Source: Hydrogenophaga sp. IBVHS2
GTDB taxonomy: Bacteria; Pseudomonadota; Gammaproteobacteria; Burkholderiales; Burkholderiaceae_C
Reading direction: 5' to 3'
Assembly (NCBI RefSeq): GCF_002127215.1
Contig: NZ_NFUT01000002.1
Location: 589,069-653,068 of the forward strand
DNA length: 64,000 nt
Shown here: positions 51,828-60,292 of the stretch, piece after piece
How positions within the stretch are numbered: the first letter of the stretch is position 1
How the letters are laid out: every line of letters begins with the position of its first letter
The notes under the pieces: model-generated
Database searches by the model: none
Seen by the model: the letters and a program-made list of their open reading frames with translations, nothing else
What the model was told of the DNA's origin: nothing
Translations under genes and position numbers: made by a program

Positions 51828-53066
51828 ATGCTGACCGACGCACAGTGCCGCAACGCCACATGCCCACCTGACAAGCGGCGGGTGCGCGTGACCGATTCCG
51901 GCGGGCTGTACCTTGAGGTGTCGCCGGCAGGTTCAAAGCGGTGGTTTCAGAAGCTGTACGTGGGCGGCAAAGAAAAGCGTATGGCGCTAGGCAGTTACCC
52001 GACGGTGACGCTCACGGCGGCGCGCAAGGCCCGCGACGCGGCAAAGCTGAAAAAGGCGGATGGCCTCGACCCGGTGCACGCGCGCATGCTGGACCGGCTG
52101 AAGCAGGCCATGAGCGAAGGCGAGACTTTCGAGCATGTGGCGCGCGAGTGGTACGGCAAGAAATCAGCGCTGTGGAGCGTGCACCACAAGACGCGCGAGC
52201 TTCGCAACCTTGAGAAAGACCTGTTCCCCTGGATCGGCAAGCGACGCATTGCGGCCATCGAGCCGGTGGAGTTGTTGCAGACGCTACGGCGGGTAGAGGC
52301 GCGCGGGTCATTGGATGTGGCGCACCGGGTGCTAACCACGGCGCGGGGTGTATTCGCCTATGCGTTGGCCACTGGCAAGGCGGGCCGCAATGTTGCGATG
52401 GACTTGAAGGGCGCATTGACGCCGCACAAGGGCCGGCACTTCGCGGCACTCACCGATCCGGTGAAGGTGGGCGAATTGATCCGGGCCATCCGGGGCTACA
52501 AGGGCGGGCTTGTGGTGCGCGCGGCTCTGCAACTGGCACCGATGCTGTTTCAGCGACCGACCGAGCTACGCGCGGCGGAATGGTCCGAATTCAATCTGGA
52601 TGCGGCGCTGTGGACGATTCAAGCCAAGCGCATGAAGCGCACATATGACGGCAAGGCAAACGGCGATCCGCACTTGGTGCCGTTGCCTGCGCAGGCCGTG
52701 ACCATCCTGCGCGATTTGCACCACATCACCGGCGACGGCGTGTTGCTGTTTCCTGGCGAAAAAGGCCGATCCATCCCGATTAGCGACAACACGCTACGCG
52801 CGGCGCTGCTGACGCTGGGCTATGGCCCCGATGTGCAAACCGTTCACGGCTTCAGGGCCACGGCGCGCACGCTGCTGGATGAGGTGTTGGAATTCGATCC
52901 GCTGGTGATCGAGGCGCAGTTGGCGCACGCGGTGAAAGACGCCAACGGGCGGGCCTACAACCGCACCACGTACCTGAAGCAGCGCGCCGACATGATGCAG
53001 AGGTGGGCGGACTACTTGGACAAGTTGGCTGCGGGCGCTGATGTTATTCAGATGAAGAGGGCTTGA
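51828..53066 (+). CDS. int: P4-type tyrosine integrase
   Basis: A 412-residue site-specific recombinase. It has an N-terminal DUF4102-like arm-binding domain (residues 1-85, MLTDAQCRNATCPPDK...DSGGLYLEV), a SAM-like core-binding domain (about 95-195) and a catalytic domain. The likely catalytic residues are Arg243 (FQRPTELR), His340 and Arg343 (VHGFRATA), His367 (QLAHAVKD) and Tyr377 (RAYNRTTY). All are present, so it should be active. Start taken at ATG 51828 where family similarity begins. A frame open from 51645 runs through the repeat array and is unlikely to be translated. It catalyses integration into tRNA-Pro. Confidence 0.95.
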   Translation: MLTDAQCRNATCPPDKRRVRVTDSGGLYLEVSPAGSKRWFQKLYVGGKEKRMALGSYPTVTLTAARKARDAAKLKKADGLDPVHARMLDRLKQAMSEGETFEHVAREWYGKKSALWSVHHKTRELRNLEKDLFPWIGKRRIAAIEPVELLQTLRRVEARGSLDVAHRVLTTARGVFAYALATGKAGRNVAMDLKGALTPHKGRHFAALTDPVKVGELIRAIRGYKGGLVVRAALQLAPMLFQRPTELRAAEWSEFNLDAALWTIQAKRMKRTYDGKANGDPHLVPLPAQAVTILRDLHHITGDGVLLFPGEKGRSIPISDNTLRAALLTLGYGPDVQTVHGFRATARTLLDEVLEFDPLVIEAQLAHAVKDANGRAYNRTTYLKQRADMMQRWADYLDKLAAGADVIQMKRA

Positions 53067-53169
53067 TGGTTTGATGCCACGCCTAGCCATCGGCTGATCC
53101 CCGATGGTGAAAACCGGGACGCCCTGACCCGGCGATGCTGGCTTCTCTTGGGGAATTGCAGGGGACATA

Positions 53170-54024
53170 GTGAGCAAATTATTCAGGCTGAAAGAGTGGG
53201 TGACCATCCCCGATGCTGCGAGGCACTTATCGCAAATTGTGAATGAACAAGTTGGCGAGGCGGATATTCTTCAAATGGCACTTGATGGTCACCTCAAGTT
53301 GTCAGTTCACTTTCCTAATCGTGCCAAGGCCCGTATTGGAAGAATCATCCCTTATAAAGACGTGCAACACCGAGAACTACCTTCATTGGATGGAAGTGGC
53401 ACGATCACCTATGCAGATGGATATTTATTGAATGATCTCAAGGAGGGTGAGCGGCTGCAGTCTGAAACTCCATTCATTCATTTTGACAAAGAAGTGGTGT
53501 CTATCGACGGTCTTTGGGACCTGGCGATGATGGGCAATGAGCGAATCGATATTGAATACGATCTTCAAAGCCTGATAGGCGGACCGGAAGTCACAATGAT
53601 GAACATTGAGGGGACCTTCCTAAACCGAAGTGACGGTACTTGGGCGGCACTGCAGGAGCAATTCGAAGATAAAACGATAGTTGAGGCAGACGGAAAAAAG
53701 AAGAAGATCAAAGGCGCTTTCTTTCCTGCCGGTGGCCATGGAACAGACTGCACTCGTGTAGTCCGAACGTCAGAGATACTGGCTTTGCAGGCAAAGCTAG
53801 ACGGCACTGCATTGGAAAAACCCGTAAGCAACCGCGAGCGTGACACCTTGCTGACAATCATCGGGGTGCTATGCAGGGACGCCGGCTACGACTTCACTAA
53901 GCATGCGAAAACTGCCGCATTGATTCAAGGTACAGCGGCAAAAATGGGGGTTTCAATCGGGGAGACCACGATCGAGAACCACCTCAAGAGGGTTTCTGAT
54001 GCGCTCGCTGCCCGTATGAAATAA
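53170..54024 (+). CDS. Island hypothetical protein, possible DNA-binding C-terminus
   Basis: A 284-residue protein starting with GTG 53170 (MSKLFRLKEWVTIPDAARHL). The N-terminal piece resembles a domain for recognition of regulatory proteins next to integrases (W-x-T-x-x-x-A-A-x-x-L). The last 65 residues (NRERDTLLTIIGVLCRDAGY...GVSIGETTIENHLKRV) form a compact helical module that recurs in proteins of mobile elements and may bind DNA. I cannot name a function. GC content is clearly lower than the neighbouring integrase gene, suggesting a different origin. It lies directly behind int, where excisionase or immunity genes often lie. Confidence 0.75.
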   Translation: MSKLFRLKEWVTIPDAARHLSQIVNEQVGEADILQMALDGHLKLSVHFPNRAKARIGRIIPYKDVQHRELPSLDGSGTITYADGYLLNDLKEGERLQSETPFIHFDKEVVSIDGLWDLAMMGNERIDIEYDLQSLIGGPEVTMMNIEGTFLNRSDGTWAALQEQFEDKTIVEADGKKKKIKGAFFPAGGHGTDCTRVVRTSEILALQAKLDGTALEKPVSNRERDTLLTIIGVLCRDAGYDFTKHAKTAALIQGTAAKMGVSIGETTIENHLKRVSDALAARMK

Positions 54025-54142
54025 AGGGCTTCTGGGCAGATGCCTATTGGGCTTGGGCAGTTGCCCCCGTTCGCGGCATCAATATTCGACAGTTGTGCCC
54101 ATCACAACAACGGCTACCAATGCCGGTTAAAGGTGGGTAACA

Positions 54143-54400
54143 ATGGCAATCTGGCGAATCGAGAAATGCAAGGATGAGGCGGGGTATCGGTCTCACGCGA
54201 GCATCTACGGCCTAATTCGTCTTGGACTCTGGACTCAGCCGGTCAAGATTGGCGAGAGGTCAAGCGGCTGGCCCGACGATGAGGTGAAGGCCATCAACGC
54301 GGCGCGAGTTGCTGGCGCGAGCGATGAACAAATCCGCGCCCTGGTGAAGCAGCTACACGCCAAGCGAGCGGAAAAGCTGGCCGTGCTGATGGCGGCTTGA
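54143..54400 (+). CDS. AlpA-like helix-turn-helix regulator
   Basis: An 85-residue protein. The central part ASIYGLIRLGLWTQPVKIGERSSGWPDDEV has the AlpA/excisionase pattern: short helix, turn, 'G-x-[FW]-P-x-x-[VI]-x-[LI]-[GS]-x-R-[SA]-x-x-W' and a final helix with the Ala-rich VAGASDEQIRALV. Such proteins activate integrase or excision genes in P4-like elements. No ribosome problem at ATG 54143 (GGTGGGTAAC precedes). Confidence 0.82.
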   Translation: MAIWRIEKCKDEAGYRSHASIYGLIRLGLWTQPVKIGERSSGWPDDEVKAINAARVAGASDEQIRALVKQLHAKRAEKLAVLMAA

Positions 54401-54410
54401 GGGGGTGGAC

Positions 54411-54689
54411 ATGGCGATCAACACCACCCCAAGAGAAATGCCCACCGGGGACGGCAATCCCACGGCAGGCGGTGCGATCAACGATCTGGATTTTCCCACT
54501 GGCGAACGCGCCGACAAAGCTTTCTCAACGCTGCGCGCGGCATATGCGCTAAGGGGCCATGCGCTGCACCGCACCGACCCGGCGGACGGCGAAGTGACCT
54601 ATTGGGCCGAACGTTGGGGGCTGGTGCGCCACCTGCCCACCTTGCACGACGCGGCGCAATTCCTGGCGCAGATCGGGGGCCGGCTGTGA
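54411..54689 (+). CDS. Small island protein preceding the replication gene
   Basis: A 92-residue protein with a disordered N-terminus (PREMPTGDGNPTAGG) and a compact C-terminal part (ADKAFSTLRAAYALRGHALH...YWAERWGLVRHLPTLHDAAQF). Similar small proteins are seen ahead of TOPRIM-primase genes in Burkholderiales islands, but no function is known. A ribosome site GAGGGGGTGG precedes ATG 54411. Its stop overlaps the next gene's GTG start, indicating coupling. Confidence 0.7.
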   Translation: MAINTTPREMPTGDGNPTAGGAINDLDFPTGERADKAFSTLRAAYALRGHALHRTDPADGEVTYWAERWGLVRHLPTLHDAAQFLAQIGGRL

Positions 54690-57118
54690 TCGTGGCGACC
54701 GATCCCACCGAGCAATTCCGCGCCGCGATCCTGGCCGCTGGCCTGACCCCACCGGATGACATGGTGGCCGATGGCCTGTTGCACCGCTTCCCTACCAATG
54801 GGCGGCGCGGTGACGATTCCGGCTGGTACGTGTTGCACGACGATGGTATGCCGGCCGGGGCCTTCGGGTGCTGGCGCAGTGGCCTGCAATCGAGCTGGTG
54901 CGCCAAGGCCGACAGCGACATGACGGCGGCAGAGCGCGAGGCCCACCGGCAGCGCATCAAGGCCATGCAGGCGCAACGCGAGGCCGAACAAGCCCGAGTG
55001 CAGCAGCAGGCCCGCGATGCGGCGGCGCTGGCCTGGAAGGCTGCGACACCGGCAACCGGGCACGACTACCTGACCCTTAAGGGCATCAAGGCTCACGGCG
55101 TGAGGTGCAGCGGGCACCACCTGCTGATTCCGATGCGCGACACATCGGGCACCATTCACAGCCTGCAAACCATCGCGCCCGATGGCGTGAAGCGCTTTCA
55201 ACCCGGCGGGCGCGTGAATGGCTGTTATCACGCCATTGGCAAGCCTGACGGCCTGTTGATCGTGTGCGAGGGCTACGCCACCGGCGCGAGCATCCATGAG
55301 GCTACCGGGCATGCTGTGGCCGTTGCTTTCAATGCGGGCAACCTGCGGGCCGTGGCCGAAGCGCTGCGCACCAAACACCCGGCACTGAAAATCTTCATGG
55401 CCGCTGATGATGACGCCCGCACCCCTGGCAACCCGGGCCTGAGCAAAGCGACCGAAGCCGCGCGCATCGTGGGCGGGTTTGTGGCGATCCCTGACTTCGG
55501 CGGCGACCGACCCGATGGCGTGACCGACTTCAACGACCTGCACCAGATCGCGGGGGCCGACGCGTTGCGCGCATGTATCGAGGCGGCGGTGCAGGCCGAA
55601 CCATTGGTGAACGCGCCCAAGTGGCCCGAACCGGAACCATTGCCCGATCCTTTGCCGGCGGTGCTCGCGTTTGACCCCGAGTTGTTGCCCGAGGCGCTGC
55701 GCGGCTGGGTGGCCGACATTGCCCACCGGATGCAGTGCCCACCGGACTTTCCGGCGGTGGGGGCTGTGGTGGCTTTGTCGGGCCTGATCGGCGCGCGTGC
55801 CGTGGTGGCCCCCAAGGCGCGCGACGATTGGCGCGTGGTGCCGAATCTGTGGGGTGCCATCGTGGGCAGGCCGGGGGTGATGAAGTCACCCGCGTTGTCC
55901 GAGGTCTTGAAGCCCCTGCACCGTCTGGAAGCCCGCGAGCGCGAGCAATGGACGGCGGCGCATGAGGCATGGGAGCTTGACGCCAAGGTGGCCAAGCTCG
56001 CCGCAGAGGCCAACGAGAAACAGGCGCGCGCGGTTGCCAGCAAAGACCCGGCCAAAGCTCGAACGATGCTGGTCCCGGTGGATACGCCAGAGGAACCGAC
56101 GATGCGGCGCTATGTCGTCAACGACGCCACTGTAGAAAAGCTGGCCGACCTGTTGACGGCGAACGCATGGGGCCTGCTGGTGTACCGCGATGAAATCCAC
56201 GGCCTGTTGTGCAGCATGGACCGGCAAGGGCAGGAAGGTGCACGGGGCTTCTACCTGACCGGCTATGACGGCAACCAAGGCCACGCGGTTGACCGCATCG
56301 GGCGCGGCGAATCGTTCGTGCCGCGCGTGTGTCTGGCCATGCTGGGCGGCATCCAACCCGGCAAGCTGCAAAGCTACGTGCGCGAGGCCGTGGCCGGCGG
56401 CGCGGGTGATGATGGCTTGTTGCAGCGCTTCGGGCTGGCCGTGTGGCCCGATGTGAACCGCGAATTCGCCTACGTGGACCAATGGCCCGATACACCGGCC
56501 AAACAGGCCGCATGGGCCGTTTTCGAGCGATTGAACGACCTGCGACCAGCCAGCGACACCGACCCCGAGGAATGGCGGTTTTCCCCCGAGGCGCAAGCCC
56601 TGTTTGTGGAATGGCTGACCGGGTTTGAAACCGACATTCGCGGCGATGAACTGCACCCGGCGCTGGTGTCACACCTGGCCAAGTACCGCAAGCTGATCCC
56701 GGCGCTGGCGCTGATCTTCGCGCTGGTGGACACACCCGACAGCGGCGACGTGATCCATGCGCGTGAACTTTTGCGGGCGCTGGCATGGGGTGACTACCTG
56801 CGAAGCCATGCCGAACGTATCTACGCAGCGGCGGTGACACCTGAATCGACCGGGGCACGGCAACTGCTGGACAAGATCAAGGCGGGCAAGCTGTGCGACA
56901 GCGACGGCGTGCTGCTGGATTCCTTCACGCCCCGGCTGTTGGCGGTGAAGCATTGGGCGGGCTTGGGCACACCGGACGCGGTGCGCAAGGCGGCGGACCT
57001 GATGGCTGACTATGGATGGCTGGCACGTGAGAATGTGCAATCCGGCGATCCAATGGGCCGTGGCAGGCCCAGTGAGCGTTACCTGTTGCACCCCATTCTG
57101 TTGAAGGGGGCCGCATGA
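54686..57118 (+). CDS. TOPRIM and DUF3987 replication (primase/helicase-like) protein
   Basis: An 810-residue protein starting with GTG 54686, which overlaps the upstream stop. It has an N-terminal region (1-150), a TOPRIM domain around 185-290 (LLIVCEGYATGASIHEATG with catalytic Glu, then IFMAADDDART with the acidic triad) and a DUF3987 helicase-like domain from about 345 to 750. A Walker-A-like GRPGVMKSPAL, an acidic LVYRDEIHGLL and an arginine-rich finger region are visible. Such proteins drive autonomous replication in satellites and integrative elements. The wedge of charged residues near 435-480 is probably a coiled coil. ATP-dependent unwinding and primer synthesis are inferred. Confidence 0.88.
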   Translation: MIVATDPTEQFRAAILAAGLTPPDDMVADGLLHRFPTNGRRGDDSGWYVLHDDGMPAGAFGCWRSGLQSSWCAKADSDMTAAEREAHRQRIKAMQAQREAEQARVQQQARDAAALAWKAATPATGHDYLTLKGIKAHGVRCSGHHLLIPMRDTSGTIHSLQTIAPDGVKRFQPGGRVNGCYHAIGKPDGLLIVCEGYATGASIHEATGHAVAVAFNAGNLRAVAEALRTKHPALKIFMAADDDARTPGNPGLSKATEAARIVGGFVAIPDFGGDRPDGVTDFNDLHQIAGADALRACIEAAVQAEPLVNAPKWPEPEPLPDPLPAVLAFDPELLPEALRGWVADIAHRMQCPPDFPAVGAVVALSGLIGARAVVAPKARDDWRVVPNLWGAIVGRPGVMKSPALSEVLKPLHRLEAREREQWTAAHEAWELDAKVAKLAAEANEKQARAVASKDPAKARTMLVPVDTPEEPTMRRYVVNDATVEKLADLLTANAWGLLVYRDEIHGLLCSMDRQGQEGARGFYLTGYDGNQGHAVDRIGRGESFVPRVCLAMLGGIQPGKLQSYVREAVAGGAGDDGLLQRFGLAVWPDVNREFAYVDQWPDTPAKQAAWAVFERLNDLRPASDTDPEEWRFSPEAQALFVEWLTGFETDIRGDELHPALVSHLAKYRKLIPALALIFALVDTPDSGDVIHARELLRALAWGDYLRSHAERIYAAAVTPESTGARQLLDKIKAGKLCDSDGVLLDSFTPRLLAVKHWAGLGTPDAVRKAADLMADYGWLARENVQSGDPMGRGRPSERYLLHPILLKGAA

Positions 57119-57624
57119 TGGGCGGGTGGCTTGCACGATTGAAATACGGGAAAGGCTACGAAACCCACGCTACGGAAACTACAGAAACCCCCCAGGGTGA
57201 TGCGGGCGGGGTTTCCGTAGGTTTTGTAGCGTGTTCCGCGGCACCGTTGCCGGAAATCGAGGCCTGCGAAGTGGCCGCGAGCGACACCGTCACGGCGGAC
57301 CCTGACCGCTGGTGCTGGCCGCACAGCGTGGCCATGAGCGGGCAGGAAATCGACACCTTCACGGCGCGGCTGGCGCGCTTAACCGACCGGGGCCTGACCC
57401 TGGCCGATGTCGAGCATCAGGCCGACCGGTTGACGACGCGGGACCGGGATAGGGACGCCCGGCGGCTGTGCCTGGAATGCGCCCACCTCCAAGGCATTGG
57501 CCCTTGGGGCTGTGGAAACTGGCGCAAGGCCGGCGTTTGCATTCGCGGGAGCGACGCGGCCTTGGCGCGCGATCTGGTGCTGGTGCTGCAACGCTGTGAC
57601 GGATTCAAGGCTGCGACACCATGA
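57115..57624 (+). CDS. Island protein with C-terminal cysteine cluster
   Basis: A 169-residue protein, with ATG overlapping the upstream stop (ATGATG region). The N-terminal half is low complexity and Thr/Ala-rich. The C-terminal half has LADVEHQADRLTTRDRDRDA followed by CLECAHL, GPWGCGNW and GVCIRG, four cysteines that could hold a zinc. The pattern occurs in small proteins of Burkholderiales prophages. No enzyme motif is visible. It may be a replication accessory protein by position. Confidence 0.72.
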   Translation: MMGGWLARLKYGKGYETHATETTETPQGDAGGVSVGFVACSAAPLPEIEACEVAASDTVTADPDRWCWPHSVAMSGQEIDTFTARLARLTDRGLTLADVEHQADRLTTRDRDRDARRLCLECAHLQGIGPWGCGNWRKAGVCIRGSDAALARDLVLVLQRCDGFKAATP

Positions 57625-58316
57625 GCAAGACAAAACCCATGACCCCCAAGCCCGCGAGCAACACCGACGCGGACCGCCTGAAGGTGGAGAAAGACTCGGC
57701 ACAAAGCGATGAAGCCCAGGTTGCCGGGGTGGCGCTTGGCGGTGTTGCCGCGAACGCCTTGACCGCCCGCACCTTCGCGGCAGGCACCTTTGGCAGTCTG
57801 GACGTGACCGAGTGCGTGAAGGTGTTGCGATTGCGAGCGGAAGCCACGCATGCCGGTGACCTGAAGCACGCGGAAACCGTGCTCACGGCGCAGGCTGCAA
57901 ACCTGGATGCCATCTTCAACGAGATGGCGCGGCGCGCGGCATTGAACATGGGCGAGTACATGGACGCGACCGAGCGCTATATGCGGCTGGCGCTCAAGGC
58001 GCAGAGCCAGTGCCGCACGACGCTAGAAACGCTGGCAGCAATCAAGAATCCGCCTGTGGTTTTTGCTAAGCAGACGAATATTGCGCACGGGCCGCAGCAG
58101 GTGAACAACGGCACCGGGGCGCATTTCGCAACCAGTACGCGCCCACGCACGCACCCGCACGCGAAGAATTTTCAGAAGCGACAAAACGAACTATTACCGG
58201 ACGCACACGATGGCAGCACGCATATGGACCCTAGAGCAACGCCAGCGCCAGCGCGAGGCGATCCAGCGATGGAGGCCGTGGCAGCAGTCCACCGGTCCCA
58301 AGACCACGGCGGGTAA
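57621..58316 (+). CDS. Phage-type hypothetical protein with possible frame change
   Basis: A 231-residue protein overlapping the upstream stop by four bases. The core (residues 48-165: LTARTFAAGTFGSLDVTECV, LKHAETVLTAQAANLDAIF, GEYMDATERYMRLALKAQ) is helical. The conserved KQTNIAHGPQQVNNG near residue 150 is a familiar phage-hypothetical motif. Relatives usually end shortly after NELL. Here that occurs at residue 188-191, and the last 40 residues read Pro/Ala-rich through the next gene in another frame. A small indel may therefore have removed the original stop. Confidence 0.7.
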   Translation: MSKTKPMTPKPASNTDADRLKVEKDSAQSDEAQVAGVALGGVAANALTARTFAAGTFGSLDVTECVKVLRLRAEATHAGDLKHAETVLTAQAANLDAIFNEMARRAALNMGEYMDATERYMRLALKAQSQCRTTLETLAAIKNPPVVFAKQTNIAHGPQQVNNGTGAHFATSTRPRTHPHAKNFQKRQNELLPDAHDGSTHMDPRATPAPARGDPAMEAVAAVHRSQDHGG

Positions 58317-58437
58317 GACCAAGACTTCGCGCAACGCATTCTCCGGCGGGCACGCTTTGATGCTGCGTCGGTTGGCTAGGGAGCTGAATGCAGCGATGCG
58401 TGAACAGCGCGAGGGTGCCGAGTCCATGAGGACCTAG
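58210..58437 (+). CDS. Small phage-type hypothetical protein
   Basis: A 75-residue basic protein (MAARIWTLEQRQRQREAIQR, RPWQQSTGPKTTAGKTKTSR, NAFSGG). The stretch RPWxxSTGPKT-x-x-GK-x-x-SRNA is conserved in small proteins of prophages and satellites that sit after the previous family, supporting this frame over the overlapping tail of the 57621 gene. The C-terminal LARELNAAMREQRE resembles a second, displaced copy downstream. No function is known. Confidence 0.68.
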   Translation: MAARIWTLEQRQRQREAIQRWRPWQQSTGPKTTAGKTKTSRNAFSGGHALMLRRLARELNAAMREQREGAESMRT

Positions 58438-58612
58438 CCGATATAGACCTCGGGCGGTTCGTGCCTGCTTCTTCTTCAGCAAGCATCGCAGCTGATGGCC
58501 CGAAGCGGGCACAGGGCCCGGGGCTGACGGCCGACGCCGCTTCAACTACTGTCACGCGGCGACGTTGCACCGGCTGGCCAATGGGCTAGATGCAGCGATG
58601 CGAGAGCATCAC
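58361..58612 (+). repeat. Imperfect 50-bp direct duplication
   Basis: 58361-58410 (end of the 58210 gene) and 58563-58612 align without gaps. They share an exact 13-bp core ATGCAGCGATGCG (58388-58400 and 58590-58602) and translate to LARELNAAMRE and LANGLDAAMRE. The second copy has no gene of its own, so 58438-58628 looks like decayed coding sequence. Confidence 0.6.
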
Positions 58613-58628
58613 GATCGCCAGTTAGTGC

Positions 58629-59675
58629 TCAGGGTCGCCGAACATGTCCAGCTGGACCGTCGCCCAAAAGATCAGCTCTGTAAGCCGTGGGAAGTAGCCG
58701 CAACTGCATGCTCAGATCTCCAGTCAGCACGTAAGAGCAAGCGGAGTCGCTATCCTCGTTAAAGGAGTACAGCCGGTACAAGTAATAGTGCTGCGGATTC
58801 CTAGCACTGCATGAAAGCTCGTTAGGCGAGATGAAGAAGCTTGTGCGCGATCCACCCCTGGTGGTTTTGACCTCAATCAGTCGGGGTTGTCCGTCTAGGT
58901 CGTAGGACGTGATGTCATACCCAGCGCCGTCCCCTTCTACGACTGATGTGTGAGTTACTTTGTCCGCTAGGTCGGGCCTACCACCGACCCTCAGACGATC
59001 TTGTTCATACTTCAATACGAGCAGTTCGCCCTTCAACCCGAGCTTGCGGTTTTTTGAGTCCTGGGCAGCATAGTCAGGCGTCTTTGCTTGGCGGAAAGAC
59101 TCGGTTGTCACACCGCTACGCGCCGTACCAGGCTCGGGCGCCGCAACTATCTGTAGAGCTGATTTGGCCTGTATTTGCTCTTTCGCTGAGCCATCAATCG
59201 CCACGAGCTTGAGCCCAAGCCGGTCGATCGTTTCGTGCGGCGCTGGCCAATTTAGGAGTTGCCACTGAAAGTAAACAGGGCGCTCCCTGCTGCTGTCGTG
59301 TGTCAGATAGCCCAGCACGCCCAGGTAGGTGTAGGGCGCACGATTGACTGACCTCAGAAACAAATGAACTTTATTCGTACGGTCGTCGTGCTCGATGAGT
59401 TCCCTCACAACCGGGTCATCAAGTCGCTGAGATGGCTGTGACTGCCAGCTCAGTACACCATCGGTAGTGATGGACTCGTCAAAGACGTGTTCACCCTGTT
59501 CTTTGCCGAACGTGACGAAGAACACCCAATCGCCTTGGCGAGCTGGCACCCGCACGATTCCCTGGAGTCCCCATGTTCCTGCCTGTGGTATGAACTTCGT
59601 GTTCGGAGAAAAGATGCTATGCACCTCCTCTCGCGTGTAGTCATGCCATAGTTGGAGCGGTTTGATCGCGGTCAT
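58629..59675 (-). CDS. DUF3427-DUF3883 nuclease-like protein
   Basis: A 348-residue protein. Residues about 8-140 resemble the DUF3427 domain normally found at the C-terminus of DEAD-box/HKD helicases (YTREEVHSIF, GTWGLQGIVRVP). Residues about 206-320 resemble DUF3883, a restriction-endonuclease-fold domain, with putative PD-(D/E)XK residues Glu217 (LGLKGELLVLKYE), Asp254 (GAGYDITSYD) and Glu268/Lys270 (LIEVKTTRGG). ATG 59675 overlaps the HIT gene stop (ATGA), so the two are co-translated. A helicase partner is absent. This looks like the recognition and cutting part of a defence system. Domain calls are by eye. Confidence 0.8.
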   Translation of the reverse strand: MTAIKPLQLWHDYTREEVHSIFSPNTKFIPQAGTWGLQGIVRVPARQGDWVFFVTFGKEQGEHVFDESITTDGVLSWQSQPSQRLDDPVVRELIEHDDRTNKVHLFLRSVNRAPYTYLGVLGYLTHDSSRERPVYFQWQLLNWPAPHETIDRLGLKLVAIDGSAKEQIQAKSALQIVAAPEPGTARSGVTTESFRQAKTPDYAAQDSKNRKLGLKGELLVLKYEQDRLRVGGRPDLADKVTHTSVVEGDGAGYDITSYDLDGQPRLIEVKTTRGGSRTSFFISPNELSCSARNPQHYYLYRLYSFNEDSDSACSYVLTGDLSMQLRLLPTAYRADLLGDGPAGHVRRP

Positions 59676-60127
59676 ATCGACAGTGATGGAGCACTGGGAT
59701 CGTAGTTGGCTTTGTCTTGGAACACATGCCGAACACCTCCACGTGGATTCTCGCAATCACCATCTCTTCGTGGAATCAAGTGAAAGTGACAATGAAAGAC
59801 TGTCTGGCCAGCCGATGCACCTGCATTTGTGCCCAGGTTGAAGCCAGTCACTGAAGGATCTTTTGCTGTGATAAGTCCTCTCAAGCCATCGAACAATTCA
59901 TGGCAAGCCAGGCGCTCTTCTGCAGTCAAGCCCCAAAAATCCTCGACGTGGCGAAGAGGGACTACAAGTGCATGGCCACTGGTAACGGGATAAGCATCAA
60001 AGAGTGCGACAGCGAGCCTGTTGCGCAAGAGCACCCTGTGCTCTGGTAAGCGGCAGAACGGGCATGAAGATATTGTGGGCTGGGAGACGTGGTGTAGCCC
60101 GGTAGAGAGGTTGATCAGCTCAGACAT
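59672..60127 (-). CDS. HIT family nucleotide hydrolase/transferase
   Basis: A 151-residue histidine-triad protein. The active site FHCHFHLIPRRDGD carries His112, His114 and His116. A CPFC motif at 22-25 suggests a zinc ribbon, and YPVTSGHALVVPLRHVEDF is the conserved core. HIT enzymes cleave nucleoside phosphoramidates or dinucleotides. Overlap with the DUF3427/DUF3883 gene suggests a shared role, perhaps making or destroying a nucleotide signal. A perfect dyad lies 22 bp ahead of its ATG. Confidence 0.9.
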   Translation of the reverse strand: MSELINLSTGLHHVSQPTISSCPFCRLPEHRVLLRNRLAVALFDAYPVTSGHALVVPLRHVEDFWGLTAEERLACHELFDGLRGLITAKDPSVTGFNLGTNAGASAGQTVFHCHFHLIPRRDGDCENPRGGVRHVFQDKANYDPSAPSLSI

Positions 60128-60148
60128 TTTTTCACGTTTATCGCTCGG

Positions 60149-60163
60149 TCACTCGATGAGTGA
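60149..60163. promoter_or_regulatory. Perfect dyad ahead of the HIT gene
   Basis: TCACTC-gat-GAGTGA lies 22 bp upstream of the HIT start on the minus strand. It is a plausible repressor operator for the HIT/DUF3427-DUF3883 pair. No promoter of good quality could be assigned. Confidence 0.4.
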
Positions 60164-60211
60164 TGTGAATAAAAATCATATGCAGCTGTCTGCCACATAA
60201 CAACATCTGGG

Positions 60212-60265
60212 CTGCTGCCAGTTTCACTTTCCACCTTGACAAGATGTCTTTGAAACCGGCAGTAG
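60212..60265. repeat. Imperfect inverted repeat between the two cargo operons
   Basis: CTGCTGCCAGTTTCA (60212-60226) pairs with TGAAACCGGCAGTAG (60251-60265) with two mismatches around a 24-nt loop, in the 165-bp gap between the RelA/SpoT-like and HIT genes. No T run follows on either strand, so it is more likely a structured RNA or operator than an intrinsic terminator. Confidence 0.45.
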
Positions 60266-60292
60266 CCTACCAGGCGCTATCCAGTCGCGCGT

